64,000 nucleotides of DNA from Ornithinibacillus gellani (lineage in GTDB: Bacteria > Bacillota > Bacilli > Bacillales > Amphibacillaceae), in NCBI RefSeq assembly GCF_003730295.1, contig NZ_QTSZ01000041.1, positions 62,001 through 126,000 of the forward strand, given 5' to 3'. Shown one piece after another: positions 1-7,295 of the stretch. The notes beneath the pieces are model-generated. The model searched no databases and was not told where the DNA came from. It was given only the letters and a program-made list of their open reading frames with translations. The first letter of the stretch is position 1. Every line of letters begins with the position of its first letter. The position numbers and the translations under genes were made by a program.

Positions 1-578
1 TATTGAACTTTTGGCATAGCAGTTCCAATTGTTGGATCAAGCTTATTCCGACTATCATAAGGTGGTTTACGAAAATCTATCCGCGTTGGGATTAAGATTG
101 AATGAGTGCCGACAATATCTTCCCCATGACGATGGATCATGGAACCATGGCTCATTTTAAGTGTTCGATACAGCTTTTTTTCCATTAATGTTACATACAT
201 GGCCACATGATGCTGCCTCGCATGCTCCGCCACTATCCGCACCATTTGTTGAAAATACCCCTTCCGCTGGTAATCATGATGAATACATAGCTTATCTATT
301 TCCCAAATTCGTTGAATATACTGGTTCACAAGGTGAAGATTTGAAAAAGGAAACCTTCCTTCTACTGTACTGAATGGATTATTTGGACAGTACGGAATAA
401 ATTCAATGGTTCCGATGACCTTCTGTTTTTTAAACAAACGTCCCTGTTGCTTTAATAAAACATATCGAATGCCATCTTCTGCATACCGATCATTGTACCA
501 ATTATATTTCTGACAAAAATATTCCCAAGTTGTCTCGAACTGCTTTTGTTGGCGGGCCGATTGCACCATGCAATACAT
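1..578 (-). CDS. GNAT-like acetyltransferase, C-terminus cut by window edge
   Basis: An open minus-strand frame starts at ATG 578, six bases after a GAGGTG ribosome binding site, and is still open at base 1, so about 192 residues are visible. Residues about 100-125 (IDKLCIHHDYQRKGYFQQM) resemble the strand-loop-helix around the acetyl-CoA binding loop of GNAT enzymes, with QRKGYF in place of the usual Q/RxxGxG/A. The N-terminal half recalls the autoinducer-synthase/FeeM branch of the fold. It lies about 95 bases downstream of the lasso-like precursor on the same strand with no terminator between, so it is probably in the same operon and may modify the peptide. It could equally be an unrelated acetyltransferase. 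Confidence 0.6.
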   Translation of the reverse strand, partial: MYCMVQSARQQKQFETTWEYFCQKYNWYNDRYAEDGIRYVLLKQQGRLFKKQKVIGTIEFIPYCPNNPFSTVEGRFPFSNLHLVNQYIQRIWEIDKLCIHHDYQRKGYFQQMVRIVAEHARQHHVAMYVTLMEKKLYRTLKMSHGSMIHRHGEDIVGTHSILIPTRIDFRKPPYDSRNKLDPTIGTAMPKVQ

Positions 579-673
579 CTTATTCACCTCTTTTGCTGCC
601 CTATTGGAAAACAGCCCTCATACAATCATGTACAAGGACTGCGTAAAAATAATAAATGCATGCTTGCTTTCCG

Positions 674-805
674 TTAGCTATCAAATGGGGATGCTTCTCC
701 CGGATTATCCACTTCCTCCGGTGGACAATCATCATCTTTAGGAAACTTCATGGTCATACGTACATCCAATACTTCCAATTGCGGTTTCATCCAGTGCTTC
801 TTCAC
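674..805 (-). CDS. paeninodin-like lasso peptide precursor (43 aa)
   Basis: I start this at GTG 805, behind a GGGGGTG ribosome binding site, rather than at the upstream in-frame ATG 862. The 43-residue product has a leader with W5, then KPQLEVLDV (7-15) and T18-M19. This matches the W.KP.LEVLDV..TM pattern of paeninodin-family lasso leaders, where Thr sits at position -2 of the cleavage site. The predicted core (20-43) is acidic and ends F-D-S; in paeninodin the C-terminal Ser is phosphorylated by an HPr-kinase-like enzyme. Oddities: the core would begin with Lys instead of Gly/Ala, and it has one Cys. The maturation genes (B1, B2, C) are not in the window and would lie beyond base 1. Leader match is seen; lasso identity is inferred. 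Confidence 0.6.
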   Translation of the reverse strand: MKKHWMKPQLEVLDVRMTMKFPKDDDCPPEEVDNPGEASPFDS

Positions 806-868
806 CAGTTCACCCCCATTTCCAATATTTGTATTTATTCGTTTGTTCTTTAATAAGAACATACTTGC

Positions 869-897
869 ATCATAGCTTTATTCTTTTGTATTTGCAA
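869..897 (-). promoter_or_regulatory. sigma-A promoter for the lasso-like precursor
   Basis: On the minus strand TTGCAA (892-897) is followed after 17 bases by TATGAT (869-874), about 65 bases before the GTG start of the precursor. A small hairpin (GTTCTT/AAGAAC, 846-861) lies near the start of the leader. Confidence 0.6.
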
Positions 898-1040
898 GTG
901 CTTCATGTCGACAAAATTCGACCTGCTCTAACCTGGACACATCGTAATATCATGATGATATGCCTAACAGACTTCCATTCCACATCGTTTATTAGGTAAA
1001 TGCACTCGTTTTTTTTAACGCACAATATAAAAAATAAAAT

Positions 1041-1063
1041 AGGACTTCAAATGGAGAAGTCCT
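1041..1063 (-). terminator. terminator after the 1047 gene
   Basis: AGGACTTC pairs with GAAGTCCT around a 7-base loop, followed on the minus strand by a T-rich tract. The stem overlaps the last codons of the upstream gene. Confidence 0.6.
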
Positions 1064-1346
1064 TTGCATACCAAATATAAATGACAAATGATGTAAACAA
1101 AATGGATAATAAAGCAATGATGATAATCAATATTCGGAGTACCTTCTGTTGGATGGCGGATTCTGTTGCTGCCGGTACATTCCAGGCAACCATACATGCA
1201 ACAATGGAAAGCAGATAAGCTATTCCGGCACCAATCCAATACCAAAGCATCCCCCATTGAGCCAGGCGCTCAAAGTTAAGGGCAGCAATAAATCCGAATG
1301 CTGCCAAGATAAATGCGATAATCTGTCCTCGTTGCAGCTGATTCAT
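1047..1346 (-). CDS. small three-helix membrane protein, unknown function
   Basis: The 99-residue product has three hydrophobic segments (about residues 7-25, 33-55 and 70-93) joined by short polar loops. Start ATG 1346 follows GTGGGTG at six bases; an in-frame GTG at 1355 is the alternative. The gene begins about 30 bases after the end of the thioesterase gene upstream and shares its strand, so the two are probably co-transcribed. No family was recognised. Confidence 0.6.
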   Translation of the reverse strand: MNQLQRGQIIAFILAAFGFIAALNFERLAQWGMLWYWIGAGIAYLLSIVACMVAWNVPAATESAIQQKVLRILIIIIALLSILFTSFVIYIWYAKDFSI

Positions 1347-1376
1347 ATGCAACACCCACTAATCAATATGTGCGAT

Positions 1377-1856
1377 TTATTTGGTGATAAAGGTGGATGG
1401 CATAACTGCAGCAACGACTTCTCCAGATGCACAGCAAACATCATTTGCAAAGACCTCCGTATGTATTTTCCACTTTTTTGGATGAATTTCTTCTATCTTT
1501 CCTACCGCTTTAAGTGGCACTCCATGTGGTGTTGGTTTTAAATAGTTCACCTGTAAGGATGCAGTAACAAAACGTGGTGGCTCCGCTCCATCCCCTATTT
1601 CATGACCATTCTTTCGATGAAGCGCCAGTGCTGCAGATCCTGTGCCGTGACAATCAATAACAGATGCTATTAATCCTCCATAGACAAAGCCCGGGATTGC
1701 GGTATGCTCTTCGCGAGGTGTGTATATCGTAATGGTCTGATCCCCATTCCAACCCGTACGTAAATGCAGACCATCTTTATTTAATCGACCACAACCATAG
1801 CACCATGCATAATCATCTGGATAAATATCTTGAATGGCTTGTTCTACCTTTTCCAT
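1377..1856 (-). CDS. PaaI-type hotdog-fold thioesterase
   Basis: The protein (159 aa) fits the PaaI/THEM4-like hotdog thioesterases, which hydrolyse acyl-CoA esters. FVYGGLIASVIDCHGTGSA matches the hotdog helix with the conserved HGG/YGG-Asp region, and the C-terminal strands follow (VTASLQVNYLKPTP). An N-terminal CYGCG motif is common in this subfamily. ATG 1856 is chosen because GGGGAGG lies just upstream; the longer open frame to 1913 adds 19 residues without a ribosome binding site. It heads a short operon with the membrane protein at 1047. The acyl substrate cannot be told. Confidence 0.8.
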   Translation of the reverse strand: MEKVEQAIQDIYPDDYAWCYGCGRLNKDGLHLRTGWNGDQTITIYTPREEHTAIPGFVYGGLIASVIDCHGTGSAALALHRKNGHEIGDGAEPPRFVTASLQVNYLKPTPHGVPLKAVGKIEEIHPKKWKIHTEVFANDVCCASGEVVAAVMPSTFITK

Positions 1857-2012
1857 GTCAACGCCTCCCCAATATTTTCTATTTTTATTTAGTATAGCAT
1901 GTCCTTTTTTCACTTGAAAACAAAGTTAGAACCTCAAAACAATATTTAAGTTGTATTCAGAGGTATACCATCTTATAATAGTGTAAATAGAAATTGTGTA
2001 AAGGGTGGAATA

Positions 2013-2888
2013 ATGGGAAAACGAATTGGTTATTTCTTGTTAACAAATATTTTGGTGCTTCTAACCATCAGTATCATTTTTACCATCACTGGTGCCGGTA
2101 GTTACATCACCGCTGCTGGTGGAATAAACTTCGGACAATTACTCATATTTAGTGCTATTATCGGTTTTTCTGGTGCACTCATTTCACTTGGTATGTCTCG
2201 TTGGCTTGCAAAACGTATGATGGGTGTACAGGTTTTAGACCCAAACGGACCACTTTCTGAGGACGAGCTTCTTGTCGTAGAGAAGGTTCATCGCCTATCT
2301 AGAGCAGCCGGACTGATGCATATGCCGGAAGTGGGAATTTATCATTCGCCAGAGGTAAACGCATTTGCTACCGGACCATCCAAAAAACGCTCTATGGTTG
2401 CAGTTTCATCCGGCCTGCTTCAGGAAATGGATGATACTGCGATAGAAGGGGTTATTGCCCATGAAGTAGCGCATATTGCGAATGGCGACATGGTAACGAT
2501 GACATTGTTGCAAGGTGTTGTGAACACATTTGTTGTTTTCCTCGCACGTATCGTAGCATTTGCTGTATCCCGATTTGTACGTGATGAATTGGCACCAATC
2601 GTTCATTTCATTGCAATTATTGTTTTCCAGCTTGTATTTTCAATTCTGGGAAGTCTTGTAGTCTTTGCTTATTCCAGACATCGTGAATTTCACGCAGACC
2701 GTGGCGGGGCAGATTTGGCTGGAAAGGATAAAATGCGACATGCTTTGGAATCATTAAAGCAATACACCAATCGGATGCGACAGGGTGAGCCAGAATCAAT
2801 TGCAACCTTGAAAATTAATCATAAATCGAAATCTGCGCTATTCTCAACACATCCAGATTTGGATGAACGGATCAAGCGCCTAAGCTAA
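2013..2888 (+). CDS. htpX: HtpX membrane zinc metalloprotease (M48)
   Basis: A 291-residue member of peptidase family M48 that degrades misfolded membrane proteins. HEVAH (150-154) supplies two zinc ligands and the catalytic Glu; E225 in SRHREFHAD is the third ligand. Two N-terminal hydrophobic segments (7-30, 42-62) and a hydrophobic stretch around 162-220 fit the usual topology, and length is typical. ATG 2013 follows AAGGGTGG. It stands alone, ending at a terminator shared with the convergent MFS gene. Confidence 0.95.
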   Translation: MGKRIGYFLLTNILVLLTISIIFTITGAGSYITAAGGINFGQLLIFSAIIGFSGALISLGMSRWLAKRMMGVQVLDPNGPLSEDELLVVEKVHRLSRAAGLMHMPEVGIYHSPEVNAFATGPSKKRSMVAVSSGLLQEMDDTAIEGVIAHEVAHIANGDMVTMTLLQGVVNTFVVFLARIVAFAVSRFVRDELAPIVHFIAIIVFQLVFSILGSLVVFAYSRHREFHADRGGADLAGKDKMRHALESLKQYTNRMRQGEPESIATLKINHKSKSALFSTHPDLDERIKRLS

Positions 2889-2940
2889 AAAAACAAGCCG
2901 GAAAGTGGATGAACACCACCTTCTCGGCTTGTTTTTATTT
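2889..2940. terminator. bidirectional terminator between htpX and MFS gene
   Basis: ACAAGCCGG... pairs with ...CTCGGCTTGT in an imperfect long stem flanked by A-rich and T-rich tracts on both sides, between two convergent genes. Confidence 0.7.
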
Positions 2941-4080
2941 GGTTGTACCCTGTGTTTTTTTCGCCACAATCCAAAGTATGAAAGCGATCGACAGCATGGT
3001 AATTGCGCTGGATAAGAATGGTAACCCAAATGCCTCAGCAGTCGCTCCTGAAACAAAGGAGCCAAGCACAGCTCCAAGTGAAAAGAACGCGTAAAATATG
3101 CCATAAGCCTTTCCCCTGTCTACTACAGAGGAAGCATCTGTTACAATTCGATTCATGGACGGAAAGACGAGCGCGAAGCCAATACCGTAAATGACCATCA
3201 ATGTCATGCTAACCCAATAAATGGATACAAAGTTAAGCATCACATGCACCGATCCGATAAAGATAATCCCGATAACGACAAGCGTAATGGGTGAAAAACG
3301 ATCATACATTTTATTCAATGGCGATAGAAACACAATCAATGCAACAATTCCATACGTACTTAAGAGCATCCCTGTCGTTGCAGAAGTCATACCCATCGAT
3401 TCTACCTTCAGTGGAAGTGCAAAGGCCAGTGTCCCATTACTAATCATAAGGGCAAATGCAGCAAGAGATGCCTGAATGATTAATGGATGCTTTAACAAAG
3501 GTAAAAATTGGCGCAGCGAAAATTTACCACGCTCTGTCGATACATAGGATTCCTTCACGAACTTCAGCAATAAAATTGTACTAATGAAAAATAAAATGGC
3601 TACAAAAATAAACACATACTCTACTTTGGATTTAGCAGCCATCGCGCCACCAAATGCCGGTCCGGCAATTGCTGCTGTCCCAATACATGCACCAGTCAGT
3701 GCCATGACCTTTCCACGTGAGCCTTTTTTCGATTGGTCGCCTACATAAGCAAATGCAGCCGGAATCAGCACACCGCCAGCAAGACCGTGCAAGAAGCGGA
3801 TAATAAATAATTGTATCCCTGTTTGTGCAATAGGGTAGAACAATAGGATAATGGCAACAGAAAGCATCCCGGTAAATAGCATCTTTTTCCTGCCATAGCG
3901 ATCAATCCAATGTCCGCCAAATATATTACCTACCATATTGGTCAATGAATATACAGCAACGATAGAGCCTGTCAATAGATGAGAGGCACCAAGGTCCATT
4001 GCATAAGGTGTAATAATTGGCAGCTGTATAAATGTATCTAAGAATGAAACCATAATGATAATATAAAGCATTTTCGTCAC
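2935..4080 (-). CDS. MFS drug/metabolite exporter
   Basis: A 381-residue transporter with twelve predicted helices. The cytoplasmic loop 2-3 carries the MFS signature GGHWIDRYGRKKM (about 55-67), and helix 5 has a GPAFGG motif like the motif C of proton-coupled exporters. Start is GTG 4080 behind GTGAGGA; ATG nine bases in is possible. No linked regulator identifies a substrate. It resembles the many uncharacterised MFS exporters of Bacillaceae. Confidence 0.85.
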   Translation of the reverse strand: MTKMLYIIIMVSFLDTFIQLPIITPYAMDLGASHLLTGSIVAVYSLTNMVGNIFGGHWIDRYGRKKMLFTGMLSVAIILLFYPIAQTGIQLFIIRFLHGLAGGVLIPAAFAYVGDQSKKGSRGKVMALTGACIGTAAIAGPAFGGAMAAKSKVEYVFIFVAILFFISTILLLKFVKESYVSTERGKFSLRQFLPLLKHPLIIQASLAAFALMISNGTLAFALPLKVESMGMTSATTGMLLSTYGIVALIVFLSPLNKMYDRFSPITLVVIGIIFIGSVHVMLNFVSIYWVSMTLMVIYGIGFALVFPSMNRIVTDASSVVDRGKAYGIFYAFFSLGAVLGSFVSGATAEAFGLPFLSSAITMLSIAFILWIVAKKTQGTTK

Positions 4081-4290
4081 GATCTATTCCTCACTTTCCC
4101 GTAGTCTATTATAATCGATTGTGACTTTTTTATCATGATATTGCTCCCGATTATTAATTCGTTTCAAAAGTTGACACATCTTTTCGGATCATCAGGCGTG
4201 TATACCCTTCCTCCCATATTATTCTATTGATTCATTACACATCTCATGCACATGCATATGTAACTTGGTCCTGCGATTAGCATACATAAT

Positions 4291-4333
4291 AAAAAGCTCT
4301 TTATCCGATTTGTAATCAATCAGATAAAGAGCT
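4291..4333 (-). terminator. terminator after the SDR gene
   Basis: AGCTCTTTATC pairs perfectly with GATAAAGAGCT, followed by TTTTTATTA on the minus strand. Confidence 0.8.
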
Positions 4334-4345
4334 GTTCTTCCACTA

Positions 4346-5152
4346 TTATCCTTGCAGGCTTGCCATCCATGCTTGAACATCACCGATGCTTGGATTAGCC
4401 ATGTAATGTCCGCCTTCTACTTTAATTGTTTGGCCAGTAATAAACTTAGATTCATCACTTGCTAAGAATACAGCAGTATAGCCGATATCTTCTGCCTCTC
4501 CATGGTAAGGTAATGCATTATATTTAGCAAATATATCGAGCATTTCCTGTGGCATGCTGTTTTTTGCAGCTGGAGTTAAGATCAGTCCAGGAGCAATTGC
4601 ATTACAGCGAATATTATCTTTACCATACTGTTCAGCAATATATCTTGTCATATTTACTACTGCAGCTTTAGATGCACCATATGCTGTCCGGGTTGCATCC
4701 CCTGCAAAGCCTGCCATGGACGCTGTATTAATAATCGAGCCACCGCCCGCTTCAATCATATGCGGAATCGCAAATCGACTACCCAACAACACACTCTTTG
4801 CGTTAACATCCATTAAACGATCCCATTCATCTAAATCAATGTTGACGACATCCAAATCTTTTTTCAAATTTGTAAGACCAACATTATTGTATAGAACATT
4901 TATACCACCATATGTTTTTACGGTGAATTCTACACTTTCCTTGATAGATGATTCCTGTCCTGCGTCTAGAAAGATTCCAGTTGCTTCTCCACCTTCAGCT
5001 TTAATTGCTGCTGCTGCCTCTTTCGCTCCTGCTTCATTAAAATCCGCAATGACAACCTTTGCACCTTCTTTTGCCATTAATTGCGCAGCTGATAATCCAA
5101 TTCCAGATGCGCCCCCTGTAATCAATGCGATTTTACCTGTTACTCTACCCAT
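4346..5152 (-). CDS. short-chain dehydrogenase/reductase (SDR)
   Basis: A 268-residue classical SDR using NAD(P)(H). The cofactor loop TGGASGIG is at 12-19, NNVG at 89-92, and the catalytic Y158xxxK162 in TAYGASK; D37 at the end of the second strand suggests NAD(H) preference. Start ATG 5152 is used because the upstream ATG 5161 sits against the GGGAG ribosome binding site. The substrate is unknown. A 399-base intergenic region upstream holds two TTTGTACAAA palindromes that could be operators. Confidence 0.9.
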   Translation of the reverse strand: MGRVTGKIALITGGASGIGLSAAQLMAKEGAKVVIADFNEAGAKEAAAAIKAEGGEATGIFLDAGQESSIKESVEFTVKTYGGINVLYNNVGLTNLKKDLDVVNIDLDEWDRLMDVNAKSVLLGSRFAIPHMIEAGGGSIINTASMAGFAGDATRTAYGASKAAVVNMTRYIAEQYGKDNIRCNAIAPGLILTPAAKNSMPQEMLDIFAKYNALPYHGEAEDIGYTAVFLASDESKFITGQTIKVEGGHYMANPSIGDVQAWMASLQG

Positions 5153-5551
5153 TAAAAACATCTCCCATCTTTAGTTGTTAGTTTGTACAAAAGGGTGGAA
5201 AATAATATATATTCAACTTGGTCGTCACCAAGCTTCTGGTGGCAGCCTTAGTTGCACTATTTAGCAAAAAATAAGTATCTATTTATATAATACTTCTTCC
5301 TTATTTTTTGTTATTTCAATCCTGCTAGCAAAACAAGCATGGCATGATTTTGCTTTTGTACAAAAAACATCTCTATTATTTTACCACTAAAACGTTTAAC
5401 GATAAAACATTTTAACTTCATCTTATCGATTTTCTAATTATAACTTTGCTAGTTTTCCAATGATATTTTTGGTATCGTTTATAGTGGATATTATTTATAT
5501 TTATTCATGTGTATATCACAGTTTGTCAGACATCAGAACGGGGGTTTTTTT
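5153..5551. other. intergenic region with paired palindromes and AT-rich inverted repeat
   Basis: This region between the divergent SDR and YutJ genes holds TTTGTACAAA at 5182-5191 and TTTTGTACAAAA at 5354-5365, about 170 bases apart. Between them CAAAAAATAAG (near 5262) and CTTATTTTTTG (near 5301) form an AT-rich inverted repeat, and CTTGGT/ACCAAG a small hairpin near 5218. No gene is apparent. Confidence 0.5.
5452..5475 (+). promoter_or_regulatory. possible sigma-B-type promoter of yutJ
   Basis: GTTTTC (5452-5457), a 12-base gap and TGGTAT (5470-5475) resemble the GTTTAA-N12-14-GGGTAT general-stress promoter. It lies about 75 bases before the GTG start. Two mismatches in the -35 box keep this tentative. 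Confidence 0.3.
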
Positions 5552-6613
5552 GTGAAACGATTGGTCATATTGGGTGGTGGTTACGGTGGTGTTAAAGTAT
5601 TGCTTGGCTTACTTGCAGCAGGCATTCCAGAAGATATCGAAATCACACTGGTGGATAAAAATCCATACCATTCTCTCAAAACAGAATTTTATACAATCGC
5701 AGCGGGGACAGCGGCTGAGAAAGATGTTCGGATGGATTTTCCAGACGACCCACGGGTTTCCTATGAATTTCTAGAGGTGAATCACATTGATACGGAAAAG
5801 CAAATGCTCACCTTTAGCCGCTCTACAAAGGTACTATCCTATGATTATCTCGTTATCGGGCTAGGATGCGAGGATAATTATCATCATATCGAAGGTGCAC
5901 CGGATTTTACCCAAAGTGTACAATCCTTCTCTAAAGCACGACATACGGGACTTGCTGTCGGTAATTTACATGCCTATGGCAAAGTAACCATTGTTGGTGC
6001 TGGACTAAGCGGAATTGAAGTAGCATCAGAAATAAGAGAAAGCAGATCTGATTTAAATATTCGATTATTAGACCGCGGCTCTTCTGTACTTAGTGCATTT
6101 GATCCGCGAATTCAAGCACATGTATCCGATTGGTTTTTAAAAAATGATGTTGAAGTACTGCATCACGCAAATGTGGAATATGTAGAAAAAGATGGTGTTT
6201 GTAATAATGGTATTTGTTATGTAAATGACGTTACCATTTGGACTGCAGGGGTTCAGCCACATCACTTGGTACGGGCACTCCCCTATGAAAAAGATCGTCA
6301 AGGGAAGGTCGCAGTCAATGAATTTTTTCAGGTGCCCACGCAGCCTAATGTGTATGTGATTGGCGATTGCGCTTCATCTATCCACTCCCCAAGCGGACAG
6401 CTTGCTGGATTGCAAGGTGAACAGGTGGCAACTACTTTACAAGCTGTTTTACTTGGCAGAGAACCGAAAAAACCGAAAGAAATCAAATTAAAAGGTACCC
6501 TTGGCTCCCTTGGAAAATCAGACGGTTTCGGAAATATGATGCAGCAGCCTTTCACAGGATTTTTACCACGATTGGCAAAGTCAGGTGTGCTATGGCTTAG
6601 TAAGCGTCATTAA
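5552..6613 (+). CDS. yutJ: YutJ-like type II NADH dehydrogenase family protein
   Basis: A 353-residue FAD-dependent pyridine nucleotide oxidoreductase of the NDH-2 family. The N-terminal FAD loop is ILGGGYGG (about 6-13), a second NAD loop is VGAGLSG (about 148-155), and the C-terminal FAD contact is VYVIGDCAS. GTG 5552 is used because ACGGGGG lies seven bases upstream; the longer frame from 5507 adds 15 residues with no ribosome binding site. Length and order fit Bacillus YutJ. It probably passes electrons from NADH to menaquinone, though YutJ itself is poorly characterised. The methyltransferase gene follows 34 bases later. Confidence 0.8.
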   Translation: MKRLVILGGGYGGVKVLLGLLAAGIPEDIEITLVDKNPYHSLKTEFYTIAAGTAAEKDVRMDFPDDPRVSYEFLEVNHIDTEKQMLTFSRSTKVLSYDYLVIGLGCEDNYHHIEGAPDFTQSVQSFSKARHTGLAVGNLHAYGKVTIVGAGLSGIEVASEIRESRSDLNIRLLDRGSSVLSAFDPRIQAHVSDWFLKNDVEVLHHANVEYVEKDGVCNNGICYVNDVTIWTAGVQPHHLVRALPYEKDRQGKVAVNEFFQVPTQPNVYVIGDCASSIHSPSGQLAGLQGEQVATTLQAVLLGREPKKPKEIKLKGTLGSLGKSDGFGNMMQQPFTGFLPRLAKSGVLWLSKRH

Positions 6614-6647
6614 CAGATCCATTGTTTCATAGAGAGGATGAAATCGA

Positions 6648-7217
6648 ATGACCGAAAGACGGTTTAATCCAGCCCATATGGCTAAGCTGGACAATCCTGA
6701 ACGAAAAAAACTAATTGCACCAGAGGCTTCCCTCGCAAAACTAAATATTGGCGATCAGTCAGATGTACTGGATCTTGGTGCTGGACTTGGATTCTTTGCT
6801 ATCCCTGCCGCAACACAAACATCTGGTACCGTATATGCATTGGATGTTGCAAAGGAAATGCTGCATGAATTACAGGCACGTGCAGCAAAGGCTTCTCTGG
6901 ACAATGTTGCATATATCCAAGGAGAAATAGAACAAATTCCATTGGACGATGAACAAGTGGATCACATCATTGCGTCCATGGTGCTTCATGAGGTGGAACC
7001 ATTGGAACAAGGGCTTGTGGAAATAAACCGGGTGTTAAAGCCGGGCGGAACCGTACTCTGTGTCGAATGGGAAAAGGTCGAAACAGAACAAGGACCACCT
7101 TTAAACCACCGTATCCATTCCAAGGATATGAAAAAGGCAGTGGAAGGTAGCGGTTTTAAACGAATTGATATCACTCATCCATCCGAAGCCGTATATGTGA
7201 TGACATTTCAAAAATAA
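6648..7217 (+). CDS. class I SAM-dependent methyltransferase
   Basis: A 189-residue methyltransferase. The SAM-binding glycine loop VLDLGAGLGFF (about 39-49), the acidic residue after strand 2 (ALDVAKEM) and a motif IV/post-I pattern (IIASMVLHEV) fit the Methyltransf_11/UbiE-like fold. ATG 6648 follows GAGAGGATG. Same strand and close behind yutJ, so probably co-transcribed. Substrate unknown; a quinone or small-molecule methylation beside an NADH dehydrogenase is only a suggestion. Confidence 0.8.
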   Translation: MTERRFNPAHMAKLDNPERKKLIAPEASLAKLNIGDQSDVLDLGAGLGFFAIPAATQTSGTVYALDVAKEMLHELQARAAKASLDNVAYIQGEIEQIPLDDEQVDHIIASMVLHEVEPLEQGLVEINRVLKPGGTVLCVEWEKVETEQGPPLNHRIHSKDMKKAVEGSGFKRIDITHPSEAVYVMTFQK

Positions 7218-7230
7218 GACGTCAAAGCAA

Positions 7231-7280
7231 AAAGCCTATTTCCTGCACAGTCATGAACAGCTGTATTGGAAATAGGCTTT
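7231..7280. terminator. bidirectional terminator
   Basis: AAAGCCTATTTCC pairs perfectly with GGAAATAGGCTTT between the convergent methyltransferase and ypvA genes. Confidence 0.85.
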
Positions 7281-7295
7281 CTTATTCTACTTTTT

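Noticed and set aside
4554-5174. 206-codon ORF antisense to the SDR gene
   Set aside because: Shadow of the SDR frame, whose motifs are clear.
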